Positions 39,179 to 49,374 of a DNA stretch of 64,000 nucleotides are shown one piece after another. The stretch lies in the NCBI GenBank assembly GCA_020186115.1, contig WSYJ01000086.1, positions 62,001 to 126,000 on the forward strand, in the 5' to 3' direction. Position numbers and translations under genes: made by a program. The notes beneath the pieces were generated by a model, which did no database searches, was not told the DNA's origin, and saw only the letters and a list, made by a program, of their open reading frames with translations. Position 1 is the first letter of the stretch, and every line of letters begins with the position of its first letter. The DNA is from Histomonas meleagridis (lineage: Eukaryota > Parabasalia > Tritrichomonadida > Dientamoebidae).

Positions 39179-40528
39179 TTATTCATTTTCATTTTCATTT
39201 ACGCTTTCTTCGCTTTCTGATAGTAGTGATGGATCAAATTCACCGCCGCCGAATGTGAAATGCATTTGCACTGGCATTACATTCCTTAAGAAGTTATCGT
39301 AAAGTTTTGCGACTGGAATTTCTTTCGATTTTTCTTCTTCTTTTTTCAACTTTTTATTATTTGCATTTTTCGTATTTTTTGCGTTCTTTTTCGGAACTTC
39401 GTTTTCTTTAGGCTCGGGCGAGTTAGCGACTCTCTTAGTCCGTCCTCTTTGCTTTTGCGCTTTGTTTTCAGTTTCGTTTTCTTTTGACTTTTTCACTTTT
39501 TCTTTTTTCGTTTGATTTGGATTTTTCACTTTTTCTTTTTCACGTGTTTCTGCTTCATTTTCCGTTTTCCTTTTTCTAGATTTTTCTGTTTCTTGTGCTT
39601 TTGTTTCTTTCTTTTGTTTTTCCGACGTTTTCTTTTTATCCTTTTCTTTGTTATTCGGTTCAACGGATTCGGACTTCTTTTTACTGTTATGCGCGTTTTT
39701 CCCCGTTTTTTTAGTTTGCGGAGTTTGTTGTTCATTTCTTTCGGAATGTTCTTCTTCCTCTTGATCATCTATGTCGCTGATCATTAAGTAATCTTGAAGT
39801 AAGTCTTGATCCATTTTAATGCTCGGACAAAGTTGGTGGATGGAGCTAAAAAGAAGTCGTGCTTCTTTTGGCCGTTGGATTACGTCATGCGGCTCTTTCT
39901 TTCGTTGCTTTTGTCGACCGGATTTTTTAACGAATTCGTAATTATTGATATATTTGCGACAATTAGAAGAGCCGCAATTACAAGGAATAGCATCAGATTT
40001 GTTACAGGGAGGAAGTTTATAGTCAATACAAAGTTCTTCGGAAGGACGAATATATTGTCTCGAATAAAGATATACTGCTTGCCTCCCGGAAATATTGACA
40101 ATCTTTAAAATACAATTGGGATTGCAACTATGATTGACATATCGAGCAAGACTTCCCGAACCTGTTGGGTCAAAATAGTTTTTTTCATCAATCTTGTAGC
40201 TTTTCGTGCCTGGACTGTTGGTGATTTTCCCATGAAATTCTATTATTGGTTCACCATTATTAAAGGGAGCTGCTGAGAAAATCCCCCATTGATGTATTTT
40301 ACTTTTGTTAAACATGACTTTTTCACTGCCTGGAGAGGGAAAATTGAAATTTTGTCTTTCACCTTGAGTACGTATCTTGTAATTTACAAAAGATGTGTTG
40401 CCTTGCATATCAGCAAAAATTCTGGAATAATAAGCAGCAGAAGAAAAAATAAACTGTTCATTAGATTTTTGGGTCTGTAGCTTATTGTCATGTCCCGAGC
40501 TTTGCGTTTTTGTTTTATCTTTTTTCAT
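39179..40528 (-). CDS. SET-domain lysine methyltransferase
   Basis: 449 residues. A SET domain lies at about 60-190. It opens with KIHQWGIFSAAPFNNGEPI, has GSLARYVNHSCNPNC (the NHSCxPN motif) and EELCIDYKL (the catalytic-core ELxxDY-type motif), and is followed by a post-SET Cys cluster (CNCGSSNCRKYI). The SET plus post-SET pattern points to the SET1/MLL/SET2 type of histone lysine methyltransferase; which lysine cannot be told. The remaining ~250 residues are Lys/Glu-rich and disordered, ending in an acidic tail. Expected location is the nucleus. The antisense frames over the Lys-rich region are artefacts of composition. Confidence 0.85.
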   Translation of the reverse strand: MKKDKTKTQSSGHDNKLQTQKSNEQFIFSSAAYYSRIFADMQGNTSFVNYKIRTQGERQNFNFPSPGSEKVMFNKSKIHQWGIFSAAPFNNGEPIIEFHGKITNSPGTKSYKIDEKNYFDPTGSGSLARYVNHSCNPNCILKIVNISGRQAVYLYSRQYIRPSEELCIDYKLPPCNKSDAIPCNCGSSNCRKYINNYEFVKKSGRQKQRKKEPHDVIQRPKEARLLFSSIHQLCPSIKMDQDLLQDYLMISDIDDQEEEEHSERNEQQTPQTKKTGKNAHNSKKKSESVEPNNKEKDKKKTSEKQKKETKAQETEKSRKRKTENEAETREKEKVKNPNQTKKEKVKKSKENETENKAQKQRGRTKRVANSPEPKENEVPKKNAKNTKNANNKKLKKEEEKSKEIPVAKLYDNFLRNVMPVQMHFTFGGGEFDPSLLSESEESVNENENE

Positions 40529-40978
40529 TTACAAGTACGAATTTAAATTGAAATAAGCCATTATGGGAAATTCAATATATAACTGGTCAATGGGGAAAAT
40601 ATAAAAAAAACAATAATTAGAACATATCTATAATATTTAAACATTATAAATTTTCATTAATAAATTCAGATGCATTTGTACGTGTGGTTATCTTAGAATT
40701 TTATCAAAATGATCGAAATTTTGTATATTTCAATAAGATAAAAATGATGAAAAACCTCAATAAACATCATTACAAGCAAACTTTGATCAAAGTTTAACCA
40801 AATTGTAAAATCAGCAATTTACAAAAGATATTTAATATCAAAAAATGTTTCATCAACAATTTTACACAGTATTTTTAAGCTCAACACAAAGTTATATCAC
40901 TACACGTAGTAATAGCATACAACTTAAAGTATACATTTAGAAAAGCATCGCATGAAAATAACGAACGTTATGATCTAA
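40529..40978. other. Intergenic region, nothing recognised
   Basis: AT-rich gap between the divergent SET and RPS9 genes, with no ORF or RNA gene noticed. The RPS9 promoter motifs are at its right edge. Confidence 0.4.
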
Positions 40979-41004
40979 GCGGTTATGGTCGGCCTTTCCA
41001 GCTA
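40979..41004 (+). promoter_or_regulatory. RPS9 promoter motifs
   Basis: GCGGTTA at 40979-40985 and CCTTTCC at 40993-40999 lie immediately before ATG 41005. A CCTTT-type core element at the transcription start is known for trichomonad ribosomal-type promoters. Confidence 0.5.
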
Positions 41005-41577
41005 ATGACAAGCCACAATTTTGGCCGTACTTTCAAGAAGCCTATGCGTCCTTACGAAAAGGAACGCATCCACCGTGAACTTAAGGTTGTCGGTGAATAT
41101 GGTTTAAAGAACAAACGTGAACTTTGGAGGGTAAATTACACTCTTGCCAAGATCCGTAAGGCTGCTCGTAACCTTCTCATGCTTCCAGAAAATGACACAA
41201 AGCGTATCTTCGAAGGTGCTGCTCTCCTTCGTCGTCTTACACGTCTCGGTGTTCTTGATGAAACAAAGCAAAAACTCGATTATGTACTTTCACTTACACC
41301 AAATGATCTTCTTGATCGCCGTCTCCAAACTCAAGTTCATAAAGCAGCTCTTGCTAAGTCAATCCATCATGCTCGCACACTCATCAACCACCGTCATATC
41401 GCAGTTGAAAATCAACTTGTCAACCAACCACAATTCCTCGTTTGGAAGGAATCTGAGCGTAACATTCGTTATGCTGATAACTCTGTTATGACAACTGAAA
41501 AGGCCGGACGTAAGAGGAGAATGAGGGCTAAGGATGCCGCAAAGAAACAAGGAAAGGGTGATGATTTCTCTGAGTAA
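41005..41577 (+). CDS. RPS9: 40S ribosomal protein uS4 (RPS9)
   Basis: 190 residues with full-length similarity to eukaryotic RPS9/uS4, including [20 protein letters not shown] near the N-terminus, the S4 RNA-binding region ([20 protein letters not shown]), and [13 protein letters not shown]. The basic C-terminus has [14 protein letters not shown]. The protein is a structural component of the small ribosomal subunit. Codon use is more GC-biased at third positions than in its neighbours, as expected for a highly expressed gene. Confidence 0.95.
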   Translation: MTSHNFGRTFKKPMRPYEKERIHRELKVVGEYGLKNKRELWRVNYTLAKIRKAARNLLMLPENDTKRIFEGAALLRRLTRLGVLDETKQKLDYVLSLTPNDLLDRRLQTQVHKAALAKSIHHARTLINHRHIAVENQLVNQPQFLVWKESERNIRYADNSVMTTEKAGRKRRMRAKDAAKKQGKGDDFSE

Positions 41578-41861
41578 AAAGCTTATCAACTCATAGAAGT
41601 GAGTTTTTGGTTACCTAGGCTAATTAATTTAACGGCTCCTAAGTATCGGCACACAACTTTTTGAATGTATTGTTATCGTTCCATTTTTGCTCACTTTTTC
41701 AGTTACTTATGATCGTATATTTTGACTTTATCACTTTTTGATAACCATCAGCTGCTGACAAAAGTGAGGTGTGATTTTATTTGGAGGTTTATAACACCAT
41801 ATTCAAAAAGTAAATAATTTTTTTGAGAATTTTACAATTTTTGAACGGTTTGCTTAAACGA

Positions 41862-44321
41862 ATGGTGTTTTTCGTTCTGGCGTTTTCTTTCGTAACTTAT
41901 CAATATAATCTCAATATCAAGAAATTATGCGAAGAAATACCTTTTGTTCCTTCAAACAAAGTTTTAAATGAAGTTGACTCGCGATGGTGTTATCTCACCA
42001 TCATTGATAAATCTTTTTTCAATGATAATATAATAAAGTTTGAGTCAAACCAACAAGTTTCCAAAGATACTTATATATCATTTTTGTCATCAACTCAAAT
42101 TTCATCGATCCAATCTTCGAAAAAAGCCATCGTTTATTCTATTCCAAAGGATCTCAAAGCTAAATCAGATATTTATACTCTCAGATATTCCAGTAAGCTC
42201 TTTGTTATTGCAGATCCATCATTTTCAAGAACTAATTTTAAAATCTTCCAAACACTTCGACCGGATACATTTATTGTCGATACTACTAACAGCCAAACTA
42301 TTGATGAACTTCTTGATTCGAATCTTGTTCTTTCAGTCGGAATAGTTCCAGAAATCGAATTACAAAATAATTATGGCGTTGGCTTTGTCCAAACAGGATC
42401 ATTCGAAACCACAACAAAAGGCTCTGTTCAGTTTATTCCCAGACCACTACATGACAAAGGTATTACTGGTGAAGGCCAAACAATAACAATTATTGACAGT
42501 GGCCTAAATGTTCATTCAAAATATTTTGTTGATGAAAACGTGGAAGTTCCTTTTGATAACATTTCACAGTTACACCGTAAAATCAAAAGTTATTATGTAT
42601 CAGGTGATCGAGAAGATGGAAGTGGTCACGGAACGCATTGCGCTGGAACAGCCGCAGGCAAAGCCATTGGAGTTGAAGGAGGCGATCCGTATGATGGCGC
42701 TGCTCCTGATGCAAAAATCTCATTTTACGATATTGGAATCAATAAGTCGATCAAGATACCATCTGCTCTTTACACGGATATAATCAAGAACATGACTGAC
42801 AATAACTCTTATTTGAGCTCAAATTCGTATTCAATTAGCCCGATATCAAGTAGCACAAATGTTTTTCGAAATCGTTTCGACGAAAATTTATATAACAACA
42901 ATGGGTTCTTGTTTGTGTTTGCCGCAGGAAATCACCCATTCTTGAACGACGTAAGGCCGCCAGGTAATGGAAAGAATGTATTAACGGTCGGCGCGATGAA
43001 AGCCATTAAGAACATGAATCGCTCTATAGCTACATTCTCAGGAAGAGGGCCAACAACATTCGGTCAAGTCAAGCCAGAAGTTGTTGTACCTGGACAATAT
43101 GTATTAAGTGCAAGTCATACAAATAATACTTCTGTAAGACAATTGTCTGGCACATCTATGGCAACCCCACTTGTAGCAGGTACAATGGTCTTATTAAGGC
43201 AATATTTAATTCAACATTTTAATAACAAGAAACCTTCCGGTCCTTTATTGAGAGCATTAGCAATTGCATCTGCTGATAAAGAAGACCCTGAGACACCTAA
43301 CCCAACTTGGGGTTTTGGATCTCTAAATATGGCTAACATAGTCGAAGGAGTTGGAAGCATTTCAAATTCAGTACTTTACGATGAAATTTCCACTTTTTCA
43401 GATAACGAATCCGTTTATTCTGTTGAAGTTAAAAAAGGAAGTGATTTAAGAATTGTAATTTCTTATAATGACATACCATTAGCTCCTGAATCAGAAATAT
43501 CATTATCTCATGACATAGATCTATTTGTTGTTGGGCCAGATTCAAAAATTTATCATCCATTATTTGGCGATAGTGAAGATTGTTTCTCAACCAATGAAAG
43601 AATATATATTCGTAACAATAACATAGTTGAAGGCAAATACTTTATTTATCTTAAAAGTACCAAATGTATATCAGTAACATGTGAATCATATCTATCATTA
43701 GTTGTTGTCGGACAAGTTTCAAACCTTACTAAAGTTAACAACCAAATTGATTGGTCAAAACTTTGCACAGCTAACAACACTTTAGACACTAAAAATGGTT
43801 GTATCTGCAAAGAAGAATTTGCTGGTCTGTTTTGCCAACATAATATCATAACACTAACACCTAATATTGCGTATAATTTCACATTTTCACCATACCAAAC
43901 CAAATTCTTTAGGATATCAATTGCCAATAAAAAATCATTCACATTCAATCTGACTCAAGTTGGAGCTGTAACAAAAGAAATTAACGCATCTCTGATATAC
44001 AGTTTAGAAGGCGGTCAAACGGAAATTACAAAATATTTAAATAATTCAATAGCGATAATAAATGAACAAACAAGATTTTTCGATGGTGCTTCATATGTTT
44101 ATGTAAACTTTACATGCTTGTCTCAAACAACAGCAAATGCTAAAATTGTAGCAACTGTTGAAGAAAGTTCGAACAACAAATGGATCACAATTGGATTAAT
44201 TATCGGAAGTGCTTTGTTGGCAATAGCAGGAATCATATTGGCTGTATTATTTGTAAGACTGAAAAAGAAGAAGGAAAATGATGTAAGTACAAACAACGGA
44301 TTCACGGAATTCAAAAATTAA
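41862..44321 (+). CDS. Subtilisin-like serine protease, membrane-anchored
   Basis: 819 residues from ATG 41862; the open frame upstream has only TTG. A signal peptide (MVFFVLAFSFVTY) is followed by a prodomain. The S8 catalytic domain has Asp in ITIIDSGLN (about 212), His in GSGHGTHCAG (about 256), the oxyanion Asn in FAAGNH (about 357) and Ser in LSGTSMATP (about 432). A beta-rich P-domain-like region and an EGF-like Cys segment (NGCICKEEFAGLFC) follow. The protein ends in a membrane helix (IIGSALLAIAGIILAVLFV) and a short Lys-rich tail. All catalytic residues are present. Trichomonad subtilisins of this layout sit at the cell surface. Confidence 0.9.
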   Translation: MVFFVLAFSFVTYQYNLNIKKLCEEIPFVPSNKVLNEVDSRWCYLTIIDKSFFNDNIIKFESNQQVSKDTYISFLSSTQISSIQSSKKAIVYSIPKDLKAKSDIYTLRYSSKLFVIADPSFSRTNFKIFQTLRPDTFIVDTTNSQTIDELLDSNLVLSVGIVPEIELQNNYGVGFVQTGSFETTTKGSVQFIPRPLHDKGITGEGQTITIIDSGLNVHSKYFVDENVEVPFDNISQLHRKIKSYYVSGDREDGSGHGTHCAGTAAGKAIGVEGGDPYDGAAPDAKISFYDIGINKSIKIPSALYTDIIKNMTDNNSYLSSNSYSISPISSSTNVFRNRFDENLYNNNGFLFVFAAGNHPFLNDVRPPGNGKNVLTVGAMKAIKNMNRSIATFSGRGPTTFGQVKPEVVVPGQYVLSASHTNNTSVRQLSGTSMATPLVAGTMVLLRQYLIQHFNNKKPSGPLLRALAIASADKEDPETPNPTWGFGSLNMANIVEGVGSISNSVLYDEISTFSDNESVYSVEVKKGSDLRIVISYNDIPLAPESEISLSHDIDLFVVGPDSKIYHPLFGDSEDCFSTNERIYIRNNNIVEGKYFIYLKSTKCISVTCESYLSLVVVGQVSNLTKVNNQIDWSKLCTANNTLDTKNGCICKEEFAGLFCQHNIITLTPNIAYNFTFSPYQTKFFRISIANKKSFTFNLTQVGAVTKEINASLIYSLEGGQTEITKYLNNSIAIINEQTRFFDGASYVYVNFTCLSQTTANAKIVATVEESSNNKWITIGLIIGSALLAIAGIILAVLFVRLKKKKENDVSTNNGFTEFKN

Positions 44322-44464
44322 TAAATTTGTTAAACCCGATTACTACTGGAATTCAACTTGTGAAACTGAGTGTGGTTTAATTCGGATTCTCACGTGTATA
44401 AAATCCCAACATAATTTTACGCTCAAATTATTGTTGCTAGCGCTTCAGAAATTTTTCGGTTGTC

Positions 44465-44590
44465 AACGGCTTTTCTAACAATTTTCAGTTCGTAATGACG
44501 GTTAATTTTTGACGTTGTGAATCATCGTTTTATTTTTTGATTGTATTTTAAGTGGTTTACAATTTGGCGGCTAAAAGTCGATGAGATAAT
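44465..44590 (+). promoter_or_regulatory. Promoter motifs upstream of the mitochondrial carrier gene
   Basis: AACGGC at about 44465, GACGGTT at 44498-44504 and TTTGGCGGCTAAA at about 44563. An initiator-like TCACTCT precedes ATG 44598. Confidence 0.35.
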
Positions 44591-44597
44591 TCACTCT

Positions 44598-45533
44598 ATG
44601 GAAGCAGACCAAATTCTTGTTGCTACATCCCCAGCACCAAAGGTTGAACTTGGAAAAATCGAAAAACTTTCTGTTGGATTCATCGCTGGAACACTGTCAA
44701 GAACAATAACATCTCCTCTTGATGTTGTGAAAATGCTTATGCAAGTTTCTTCAAAGGGAGGAAATGTAAAAGACATCCTCGCTAAACTTTGGCAAGAAGA
44801 TGGAATTGCTGGGTTCTGGAGAGGAAATACTGCAGCTTGCATTCGCCTTGGACCACAATCTGCAATTAAATTCTATGCCTTTGAAGAAATCGAAAAGAGG
44901 TTAGGCAAAGGAAAGCCACTCACAGGAATCCAAAGAACAGTTGCTGGAGCAGCAGCAGGAACTATCAGTCAAGTTCTTACATATCCACTTGATGTTGCCC
45001 GTACCCGTATTACTGTTGATCCTAAGAAGTACAACGGTATCTTCAGTACCCTTGCCACAATTGTAAAGGAAGAAGGAGTCACATCACTTTATTCAGGTAT
45101 CTTACCAACAATCATGGGTGTTATCCCATACGAAGGTGCACAATTCTATGCCTACGGTGGTCTCAAGAACTTGTACTCCACCAAAATAGCACCAGGAAAG
45201 CCAATCAGCCCATTCACAAATTGCCTCATCGGTGCAACAGCTGGAATGTTCTCACAAACATTCTCATATCCATTCGATGTTGTTCGCAAGCGTTTAATGC
45301 TCCGTGATGCTAACAATAAGCCAATCTATAATGGAACTATTGATGCATTCGCAAAGATTCTTAAAGAAGAAGGTCCACTTGGACTCTACCGTGGAGTTGG
45401 TCTTAACCTTGTTAAGGTTGTTCCATTTGCTGCTCTTCAATTTACGCTTGTTGATGAGGTAAGAAAGACCCTATATCGCTTTGAGCAACGAAGAGAAGCC
45501 CAAAAGGCACCTCAAAAGAAGCCAAGAAAATAA
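44598..45533 (+). CDS. Mitochondrial carrier family protein, probably hydrogenosomal
   Basis: 311 residues with three repeated carrier modules of about 100 residues. Each has the PxD/ExxK/R signature (TSPLDVVKMLMQ, TYPLDVARTRI, SYPFDVVRKRLM) and two membrane helices. The layout is like the hydrogenosomal ADP/ATP-type carrier Hmp31 of Trichomonas. The RRRMMM hexapeptide of true ADP/ATP carriers is not present, so the substrate could be a nucleotide such as ATP-Mg or another metabolite. The protein would sit in the inner hydrogenosomal membrane. Start ATG 44598 (MEADQILVATS); the frame upstream opens at TTG. Confidence 0.85.
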   Translation: MEADQILVATSPAPKVELGKIEKLSVGFIAGTLSRTITSPLDVVKMLMQVSSKGGNVKDILAKLWQEDGIAGFWRGNTAACIRLGPQSAIKFYAFEEIEKRLGKGKPLTGIQRTVAGAAAGTISQVLTYPLDVARTRITVDPKKYNGIFSTLATIVKEEGVTSLYSGILPTIMGVIPYEGAQFYAYGGLKNLYSTKIAPGKPISPFTNCLIGATAGMFSQTFSYPFDVVRKRLMLRDANNKPIYNGTIDAFAKILKEEGPLGLYRGVGLNLVKVVPFAALQFTLVDEVRKTLYRFEQRREAQKAPQKKPRK

Positions 45534-45682
45534 AGAGCACATCAAGTTATGTTTTTTTATACGAATTCATTTTTAAGCAAAAAGTCTTTTTTGATTACTA
45601 TTAGTGTGCATATTTTATCAAACATTAACATTTTTTTCTATCAATGATGTTGTGCAAATGTTGACTCACTCCTGTGAAAAAA

Positions 45683-45957
45683 TTATAGAAGAGATATATT
45701 TTTGTTTTTCATTTTATGATTCTTCTTACCACTACTTGTGCCAGATGCACTCATTATTTTAATGAGAGATGAAAATGATTCTTTGATGTTAACGTTAACT
45801 ATTACTTTTCCAGATGTTTCAAAAAATGCGATGCAAGCTGTTTCCCTTCGAACTGGCTGACTTGACGGGCGCCCTTAAGATCACATTTTTTCCCACAAAG
45901 AACAATTGGGACTTTACTTCTTTGTTTTTCTCTGGTAATCTTTCGAATGAAAAATTT
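45683..45957 (-). pseudogene. Ras-like GTPase remnant
   Basis: The minus strand encodes the C-terminal half of a Ras-family GTPase. First comes FFIRKITREKQRSKVPIVL, with CGKKCDLKGARQVS (the NKxD-type base-binding motif altered to KKCD) and FEGKQLASHF. Then, after a one-base shift in a T-run near 45815, it continues as FFETSGKVIVNVNIKESF and ends MSASGTSSGKK to a stop at 45683. FETSGK corresponds to the ETSAK motif. The N-terminal half with the P-loop is absent, so it is a truncated, frameshifted relic. Confidence 0.7.
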
Positions 45958-46105
45958 TCAGATTGTCGGAAATTTAAATTATAATATTCTAAAATACTTC
46001 ATGTGGAAATTTAAATTTTCTAGCAAATAATCGACTTTCAAGATAATAACAACTTGATTTTTTGTTTCTTAAAAAACACTAAAATATATTTATAACAATT
46101 TTTAT

Positions 46106-47371
46106 TCAGCAAGTTCCATTTTTCTTTCTTTCATCTATTAATTCGGTACATTTATTTAAAAAGTCAAAATATTTTTCTTCATTTTCATTTGATTCCGCTA
46201 ATTCTAACGCGTCTTCAGTAAGTAATTCATATTCGATCAAAACCATTTGGAACTCCTTATTTTTCACATGGTTAAACACGGTAATAAACAAATTTAAAAT
46301 TGCAAATTTTTCTTTAATTTCCAAATTTTCGTTATACAAGTTAAAAACGAATGCGAAAAAATGATTTTCAATATAGTACGCAAGTATATCATTTGATTTT
46401 ACCAAATTCATTAAGACATTACAAATCGGCGCACAATAAATTTCTGCATTTTCATGAATTTTTTGCTCAACGATTTTAATTATATTAAACGAATAAAAAA
46501 ACTCAAATTTTTGTTTTGTATAAAAAGTTAATAAAAACAAAAAATCAAAAATATATAAATTTGTTTCATGAAAATTTGTGTTTTTAAAGACAAGGAACTC
46601 TATTAAATATGAAATATATTTACGTTTCGTTAATAAACAATTAGTTAATATAATGTTTCGTTTTTCTAATGACTCGATTAATGAAATAAGTGATTCATTA
46701 ACTACTTGGATACAGTGCGATTCTAATGTAGTAAACATATGATCAATAAATAGACTATGAACATCCGAAAGATTTAACGAAAAACAAAATTTCATAAGAA
46801 TTAAAATTCGAATTGTTAACTTATGATAAATATAAAGATAAGAATTAATGGGAATTGAATCAAGCGTGTAAAAGCCATCGGTTTCAAATGTTCGAATGTT
46901 TTGTTGTGTTGTTTGAAAATGTTCAACTATTGAATAATATATGGAATCAATAAAATTAATGTTTTGAATTCCATGTTCAAAAGCGATGATGACTGTCTTA
47001 TAGAGCTTGGATATAAGCTGTGGAGAATCTGCTGATTGAATCGCATGTGTAAGATAATCAAAAAAATTATCGTTAAAAACTTTTTGGAGCATTAAAGAAT
47101 TAGAATTTGCTGTGTAGCTCACAATCTTAAGGATTGGGATACAGAATTGTAATTGATATTTCATTAAAAAAGATAAAATTGACTCGTTGAAAATAAAATT
47201 AATTGTTTGAAAGTTGAAACAATCTACATCAAGCAACTGGATGAGTTCATGAATTCCATTAGGAATGTTCTCCTCATTTTGAAAAGATTGTCGAATTGAG
47301 CTAAAATGTTCGAGTAATTCCTTTGCTTGATTTTCATCGAGTTCAACACTTGCTTGGGAATGTTTTAGCAT
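46106..47371 (-). CDS. Armadillo/HEAT-like protein of unknown function
   Basis: 421 residues, nearly all helical with Leu/Ile/Phe-rich repeated segments, suggesting an armadillo-type solenoid. No membrane helix or catalytic motif is seen. The DNA is very AT-rich. The ATG at 47371 starts MLKHSQASVELDENQAKELL. I do not recognise a specific family. Confidence 0.6.
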   Translation of the reverse strand: MLKHSQASVELDENQAKELLEHFSSIRQSFQNEENIPNGIHELIQLLDVDCFNFQTINFIFNESILSFLMKYQLQFCIPILKIVSYTANSNSLMLQKVFNDNFFDYLTHAIQSADSPQLISKLYKTVIIAFEHGIQNINFIDSIYYSIVEHFQTTQQNIRTFETDGFYTLDSIPINSYLYIYHKLTIRILILMKFCFSLNLSDVHSLFIDHMFTTLESHCIQVVNESLISLIESLEKRNIILTNCLLTKRKYISYLIEFLVFKNTNFHETNLYIFDFLFLLTFYTKQKFEFFYSFNIIKIVEQKIHENAEIYCAPICNVLMNLVKSNDILAYYIENHFFAFVFNLYNENLEIKEKFAILNLFITVFNHVKNKEFQMVLIEYELLTEDALELAESNENEEKYFDFLNKCTELIDERKKNGTC

Positions 47372-47824
47372 CTCAAGTCTATATTGACTTTTTTGCTTGT
47401 TTCCTTTTTTATAATTGGAATTTATTATGTTTTTGGGCTTATTAACGTTCTCTCTTCTGTTCAGGCAAAAATTTAAATTTCAAGTAAAAAAATCATAAAT
47501 GGTAAAAAATCATACAGGTATAACTTAAATTTCACTATTTTTTTTATGAGATGGTGTAATCTCAAAATCAACAAGTAATTTTTTTCGAATCTTTAACAAT
47601 TTATTATTTTACGAATATATATCTTAAATAATGCATTACAAAATAGATTAGTACAAACTGCATGGTAAATATGTTTATTATTTTTTCATACTTGTAATTT
47701 AAATTTTTGTTTTTTGTTTGATCCTCAATCATTATTATAAATAATCTAGCATAGAGCATTACAAAATTATGGAAGTAATTTTTACAAAATGAAAAATTTT
47801 TTTGATTGAAAACCATTTTCTTTG
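47372..47824. other. Intergenic region, nothing recognised
   Basis: AT-rich gap. A 70-codon minus-strand frame at 47604-47816 is Phe/Ile/Asn-rich without supporting features. Confidence 0.35.
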
Positions 47825-48829
47825 TTAAGCATCATCTTGTTCTGCAATTTCTTGCGTTTTATTTTTAATTCTATTACGGATTAATATTGTAGCTACTGTT
47901 ATTGCGACGACAGCTGCAATGCCACCACAAACTGCACCTACAATTATCCATTTATTGAAATTATTATTTTCTTTTTCAATTAATTCGTTTGATACATTTG
48001 AAGATTCATTTGTAAAATCAAATGTATTTGTTTGTGTATATGAATTTGTTTGTGTTTTTGTATTTTGTTCAGTATGTGTAATCGTATTCGAAAATGTATT
48101 TGTTTGTATTTGGGATTTTGATTCACTTATCGTGTTTGAAATAGTTTTTGTATTTATTGGTGAATTTGTTTTTGTATTTGATATCGTTTGTGTTTTTACG
48201 ATTGGAATACATCCGTCAGCACCTTCTGTCGAAGCAGTGAGTGCACCAAAACTTGTTCCTTTATAACTTGAATCAGTCATAACATGTCTTGCAGCTATAT
48301 CATAAAATGCACTTTGATCAATGTTTGGCTCTGATTCACCATAAAAATAAATACATTTAAGTTTGTGACAATGATTAAATGAGTTTTGGCCAATGTTTCT
48401 TATTCCTGTTCCAAGAATAAGTTTTTCCAACTTTGTACAATTTATAAATGCATATACTCCAATTGTTTCTACTGAATTTGGTATTGTTAATTCAGTAATT
48501 GAACAAAAGCTAAACGAAGTTCCAATTGTTTTTATCCCTTCATCAAGAACAATTGTAGTTAGTTGAATACATGATATAAACGAAGCTCCTATTGTTTTAA
48601 CTGTTCCTGTAATTCTTACATAATTAAGCGCAGGCCATTCTTGAAATGATTTATCTGGGATTTCTTGGATGCCTTGTCCAATGATTAAAACTTTTGTTGT
48701 GTCTTTATATTTTTGAATTTCTTGATTTGTAAAATCACCTAGTTGATTTATAGTTAGAGTTTCATCTTTTGCTGCATACTGAAATGAATTTTTTACAAAT
48801 ATAATTAAAATTAACAAGTTTAACATCAT
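47825..48829 (-). CDS. BspA-like leucine-rich-repeat surface protein
   Basis: 334 residues from ATG 48829. It has a signal peptide (MMLNLLILIIFVKNSFQYA), about six LRR_5 repeats (for example VKTIGASFISCIQL, VETIGVYAFINCTKL, NIGQNSFNHCHKL), a cap with PNIDQSAFYDIAARHVM, and a Thr/Asn stalk (NTKTISNT). One helix lies near residues 290-315, followed by a short tail. It lacks DPFADDF. The frame extends upstream to 48976 without an ATG. It is tandem with a sister gene at 49375 on the same strand and shares a promoter block with it. Confidence 0.85.
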   Translation of the reverse strand: MMLNLLILIIFVKNSFQYAAKDETLTINQLGDFTNQEIQKYKDTTKVLIIGQGIQEIPDKSFQEWPALNYVRITGTVKTIGASFISCIQLTTIVLDEGIKTIGTSFSFCSITELTIPNSVETIGVYAFINCTKLEKLILGTGIRNIGQNSFNHCHKLKCIYFYGESEPNIDQSAFYDIAARHVMTDSSYKGTSFGALTASTEGADGCIPIVKTQTISNTKTNSPINTKTISNTISESKSQIQTNTFSNTITHTEQNTKTQTNSYTQTNTFDFTNESSNVSNELIEKENNNFNKWIIVGAVCGGIAAVVAITVATILIRNRIKNKTQEIAEQDDA

Positions 48830-48882
48830 CTTCGTAAGAATGTGATATGTAAAAAATGAAGAGTTCTTATTAAATATATAAA

Positions 48883-48900
48883 TTTTTTCTTCAGCGTCAA
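48883..48900 (-). promoter_or_regulatory. Shared upstream block of the BspA pair
   Basis: TTTTTCTTCAGCGTCAA (plus-strand reading) lies about 54 nt upstream of the start at 48829. The identical 17-mer occurs at 50422-50438, about 60 nt upstream of the sister gene's start. Surrounding sequences are otherwise different. Confidence 0.5.
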
Positions 48901-49374
48901 AGGGAATTTTCCTAATATGAATGTCCTTAATGTCAATCAAATTATTTACAGTTTGATATACAACAAATTGAATCAATGCTTAGAACATGTTATAACTCAT
49001 AGAAAAAATAATCTAACCACATTGTTTAAAAAATAACCATTAGCGGCTTTTTGTCCAGATTTCACACACAAAAAGGTTTAAACCCGTTGTGAAAAAATCA
49101 TAAAAATCGATGAATAATTATATAGTAAGATAAATTAGTAGTAACACGAATTTTATTTTGAGTTAACTTATCATAAAATCAGAAATAAAATATAAGTAAA
49201 ACAAAATGCTATCAAACGACTTTATAAAATCACAATTGACGAAGAATGAATATTTTTGATATCCAAAAATGAAATAAATTATATTTAAATAAATTTTTTA
49301 TTACTCATGTTCAGGAATATTTCTTAAATAAAATCATATTACGTAACAAGTAATATAAATTACTATACAGATTT
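48901..49374. other. Intergenic region, nothing recognised
   Basis: AT-rich gap between the two tandem BspA-like genes, without ORF or RNA features. Confidence 0.35.

Noticed and set aside
39512-39787. Phe-rich antisense ORF
   Set aside because: Shadow of the Lys/Glu-rich tail of the SET-domain gene.
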